This document shows positions 4,678 to 7,162 of a stretch of 7,162 bases of DNA, piece by piece. Source of the stretch: Microbacteriaceae bacterium (GTDB lineage: Bacteria > Actinomycetota > Actinomycetes > Actinomycetales > Microbacteriaceae); assembly GCA_947447385.1 (NCBI GenBank), contig CANFKN010000066.1, positions 1 through 7,162 on the forward strand. The letters run 5' to 3'. The first letter of the stretch is position 1, and each line of letters starts with the position of its first letter. Under the pieces are notes generated by a model that was given only the letters and a program-made list of their open reading frames with translations, was not told the DNA's origin and made no database searches. Made by a program: the position numbers and the translations under genes.

Positions 4678-6105
4678 ATGGCAACCGCACCTACTCATAT
4701 CGCGCCAGAACGCGCCGCCCACATCGAAGTTCGAGGAACAGATTACATTCCAGATGATGAGCGCCGGGGGAATCCTCGTGCACTTTTTTGGGTTTGGATG
4801 TCTTGTAACGTTACCTATCTTTATTTCGTAATCGGCGGCAGTTTGATGCTGCTTGGCCTTTCGCTTTGGGAGGCACTGGCGATTTCGGTCGCCGGCAACA
4901 TCTGGTGGTTGCTCATCGGCTGGCTCGCGACCAGCGGCCCGGCTGCCGGCACACCAACCGTCATCATCATGCGTTCACTGTTCGGCATTCGCGGCAACAA
5001 GGTTTTTGGTGCTGGCCTCGGAGTGCTCATCGGCCTGTTCTATGAAATCGTCAACATCGCTTTGGCGACAATGGCTTCGTGGGCGCTGCTCGATCACCTC
5101 GGCATCGCAACCACCGACATTGTGAAATGGGCCTCGCTGATTATCGTCACCGTCGCGAGTTTTGTGATTTCGGTTTTCGGGCACGCAACGATTCTCAAAC
5201 TCAGCCCAATCTTCACCGCGATTTTGGCGGTTTGCTTTGTGGCGCTCGCAGCGTTTGTTCTTGGCTCCGCCGACTTCAACTACTCAGTCGAGGCGCTGCC
5301 ACCAGCTGACCACTTTGCAATGATCATGCTCGGTCTTGTGATTGTGGCATCGAACCCAATCTCGTGGGGCACCAGCGCTGACTATGCACGCTACCTGCCA
5401 ACCAACACATCAAAGAAAGGTGTGATTTTCTACACCGCTTTGGGCAGTGCTATTCCTGCCGTGCTCATCACTGCACTAGGAGCGATTGCCGGCACAGCCA
5501 TAGACATGACTGACCCTCAAATCGCTCTTGCCGAGATCGTGCCCGGTTGGTTCTATTTGATTTTCTTAGGGCTGATCGTTCTGAGCTCAATCACAAACAA
5601 CGTGCTTGTGGCTTATTCAACAGGACTTTATTTTCAAGAGCTCAGTGCTCGCACAAAACGCTGGCTCACTGTGGTTATCACCGGCGCGGCAGCATTTGCA
5701 GCCTCGTCGTGGTTGCTCTTTGCGGCCCCAAGCTTCATCGACACTCTCAACGCAGCGCTTGAACTTGGCGTGACCATCATGTGCCCGCTCATCACGGTTT
5801 ATGGTCTCGACATTTGGCTTCGCAAGGGTCGCTATGACGGCCTCGAGCTGAACCGCACAGACTCTGGCAGCAAGTTCTGGTACACCTCAGGAATCTATTG
5901 GCCGGGCATGATCGCCATGGTGGTCTCAACGGCAGTGGCCGTCATGTCAGCTGACACCACCCTCTATGTCGGCCCAATCTCTGAAGCGCTGAGCGGCGCC
6001 GACCTATCGTCGTTTGTTGCCCCGATTCTCGCAGCCACGATTTATGTGACGCTGTGGCGCACGACCTCACCTTATAAAAACGTCGAAGCGAGACCAGCAG
6101 CATGA
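4678..6105 (+). CDS. NCS1-family nucleobase/hydantoin-type permease
   Basis: Cation-coupled importer of the purine-cytosine permease family (CodB, Mhp1, PucI relatives); 475 residues, inner membrane, with about 12 hydrophobic segments. Family marks: a cytoplasmic N-terminus with DYIPDDERRGNPR (22-34) leading into TM1; GPAAGTP and MRSLFGIRGN at 87-107 (TM3 region); and NPISWGTSADYARYLP at 226-241 (TM6 and the following loop), where the DYxRY signature is diagnostic. W230 falls near where Mhp1 has a substrate-stacking tryptophan. The start is set by the N-terminal family match and by GGGG six bases upstream; that ribosome site is predicted to be paired (leader at 4640-4677). Its stop overlaps the start of the deiminase gene as ATGA, so it probably imports that enzyme's substrate or a related nitrogen source. 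Known NCS1 substrates are cytosine, purines, allantoin, hydantoins and some vitamins. The actual cargo cannot be read from the sequence. Confidence 0.9.
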   Translation: MATAPTHIAPERAAHIEVRGTDYIPDDERRGNPRALFWVWMSCNVTYLYFVIGGSLMLLGLSLWEALAISVAGNIWWLLIGWLATSGPAAGTPTVIIMRSLFGIRGNKVFGAGLGVLIGLFYEIVNIALATMASWALLDHLGIATTDIVKWASLIIVTVASFVISVFGHATILKLSPIFTAILAVCFVALAAFVLGSADFNYSVEALPPADHFAMIMLGLVIVASNPISWGTSADYARYLPTNTSKKGVIFYTALGSAIPAVLITALGAIAGTAIDMTDPQIALAEIVPGWFYLIFLGLIVLSSITNNVLVAYSTGLYFQELSARTKRWLTVVITGAAAFAASSWLLFAAPSFIDTLNAALELGVTIMCPLITVYGLDIWLRKGRYDGLELNRTDSGSKFWYTSGIYWPGMIAMVVSTAVAVMSADTTLYVGPISEALSGADLSSFVAPILAATIYVTLWRTTSPYKNVEARPAA

Positions 6106-7142
6106 CCAGCAAAACTAATTGGCTAATGCCATCAGAAACAGCAAGACAAGAGCGCACGTGGATGGCGTTCCCGCGCGCAGGCATCACCTTGGGCGCAACT
6201 TCTGAAGAGGCCGAGGCGGCCTATGCTGCTTGGAGCTCAGTGGCTCATGCGATTGCAGATTTTCAACCAGTGAACATGGTCGTTGACCCGACTGAGGTTG
6301 ACCGCGCGCGCAAAATGCTCGGCAGTGAGATTGAACTCTTTGTTGCTCCGCTCAATGACTATTGGATGCGCGACATCGGCCCGTCTTTCGTTATCGACCG
6401 TGAGACCGGCGCGCTGGGCGGGGTCGACTGGATCTTCAACGGATGGGGTGCGCCCCACTGGTCGCGCTGGGACCTCGACCGTGAAATCGGCCGTTTCGTT
6501 GTTGAGCAGACCGGTGCAGAACTCGTCAGCTCAATGCTTGTGAACGAAGGCGGGGCGATTCACGTTGACGGCGAAGGCACCGTTCTCGTCACCGAAACTG
6601 TGCAACTTGACCCAGGTCGCAACCCTCACGCCGACAAAGCGCGCATCGAAGCCGAACTCGCCCGAACCATCGGCGCAACCAAAGTGATCTGGCTGCCACG
6701 CGGTTTGACTCGCGACTATGAAGACTTCGGCACCCGTGGGCACGTAGACATGGTTGCGTCGATTCCATCACCCGGCACTCTTTTGGTTCACAGTCAAACC
6801 AACCCAACACACCCAGACTTTGCAGTGACCCGCGACATTCGCGAGTTCTTAGCAGGCACAACCGATGCAGCCGGTCGCTCTTGGAACATCATCGACCTAC
6901 CCGGCCCAGACACCCTCGAAGACGAAGAAGGTTTTGTTGACTGGAACTACGTCAACCACCTAGTCGTCAACGACGGCATCATCGCCTGCGGCTATGGCGA
7001 GCCAGTTGCCGATTCAAGAGCTGCCGAAATGCTCAGCGCCGCCTACCCTGGTCGCAAAGTCGTAACCGTTGATGCCCGCGAAATCTTGGCTCGCGGCGGT
7101 GGCATTCACTGCATCACCCAGCAACAACCAGCGATTGGCTAG
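6102..7142 (+). CDS. Agmatine deiminase family protein (PPAD-like)
   Basis: Member of the porphyromonas-type peptidylarginine deiminase/agmatine deiminase family (guanidino-group hydrolases); 346 residues, normal length, cytoplasmic. The pentein catalytic set is complete: NDYWMRDIGP (85-94) with D86, W88, R90 and D91; FNGWG (112-116); E149 in NEGGAIH; RNPH (173-176); H214 and D216 in RGHVDM; and nucleophile C337 in GGGIHCITQQQP. Agmatine deiminase itself converts agmatine to N-carbamoylputrescine and ammonia. In the typical enzymes the histidine motif reads GHVDN; here it is GHVDM within DFGTRGHVDM, a recognisable sub-branch, so agmatine should not be assumed. The ATG overlaps the permease stop by four bases and the upstream purine tract is weak, indicating translational coupling. 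No N-carbamoylputrescine amidase gene is visible, but one could follow beyond the right edge. Family assignment is firm; substrate is open. Confidence 0.92.
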   Translation: MTSKTNWLMPSETARQERTWMAFPRAGITLGATSEEAEAAYAAWSSVAHAIADFQPVNMVVDPTEVDRARKMLGSEIELFVAPLNDYWMRDIGPSFVIDRETGALGGVDWIFNGWGAPHWSRWDLDREIGRFVVEQTGAELVSSMLVNEGGAIHVDGEGTVLVTETVQLDPGRNPHADKARIEAELARTIGATKVIWLPRGLTRDYEDFGTRGHVDMVASIPSPGTLLVHSQTNPTHPDFAVTRDIREFLAGTTDAAGRSWNIIDLPGPDTLEDEEGFVDWNYVNHLVVNDGIIACGYGEPVADSRAAEMLSAAYPGRKVVTVDAREILARGGGIHCITQQQPAIG

Positions 7143-7144
7143 GC

Positions 7145-7162
7145 GTGGCTTTAGAACAAGTG
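7145..7162 (+). CDS. Possible start of a following gene (GTG, truncated)
   Basis: Two bases after the deiminase stop a GTG opens a frame reading V-A-L-E-Q-V up to the window edge. The tight spacing suits an operon continuing rightward, for example with the next step of the pathway. The upstream TAGGC is a poor ribosome site and six codons cannot prove a gene. Confidence 0.25.

Noticed and set aside
4628..4831. A 67-codon plus-strand frame beginning before the permease start, considered as a leader peptide
   Set aside because: It has no ribosome site, runs far into the permease in another frame, and its ATG lies upstream of the structured element, whose pairing explains this stretch better.
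1..7162. CRISPR arrays, tRNA/rRNA genes, insertion sequences, attachment sites
   Set aside because: No regularly spaced direct repeats, cloverleaf sequences, transposase or integrase frames were seen on either strand.

Overview
The window looks like a compact piece of an actinobacterial chromosome. Base composition is slightly above half G+C by eye, gaps are short, and several genes have no Shine-Dalgarno but sit where a promoter would start transcription on the ATG itself. Best guess is a streamlined Microbacteriaceae-like lineage. This is inference from gene style and has not been tested by any search. I found no rRNA, tRNA, CRISPR array, insertion sequence or prophage gene.

Left half, all on the minus strand. 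Reading in transcription order from about 3700 down to 1, there is a Bcr/CflA-type MFS drug exporter, a toxin-antitoxin pair (higB then higA), and a catalase-peroxidase gene (katG) whose 3' end runs off the window edge. The toxin-antitoxin pair has its own promoter, with a strong dyad lying in the spacer between the -35 and -10. katG has a good Shine-Dalgarno and, upstream, a match to the SigR/SigH-type oxidative-stress promoter (GGAAT-N18-GTT). There is no furA-like gene directly upstream, as there often is in mycobacteria.

The divergent centre is 78 bp between the exporter (start revised to 3699) and a plus-strand gene. It contains a perfect 9-bp inverted repeat between the exporter's predicted -35 and -10.

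Right half, all on the plus strand. First comes a shikimate-dehydrogenase-like protein of the divergent SdhL (HI0607) type. After a 69-nt leader follow an NCS1 nucleobase/hydantoin-type permease and an agmatine-deiminase-family enzyme, overlapping by ATGA and surely co-translated. The likely logic is import of a nitrogenous compound followed by hydrolysis of its guanidino/imino group, but the substrate cannot be read from the sequence. The leader just before the permease can fold into an H-type pseudoknot, or two competing hairpins, that buries the permease Shine-Dalgarno. This is the best candidate in the window for an undescribed regulatory RNA. A further gene may begin at 7145, at the right edge.
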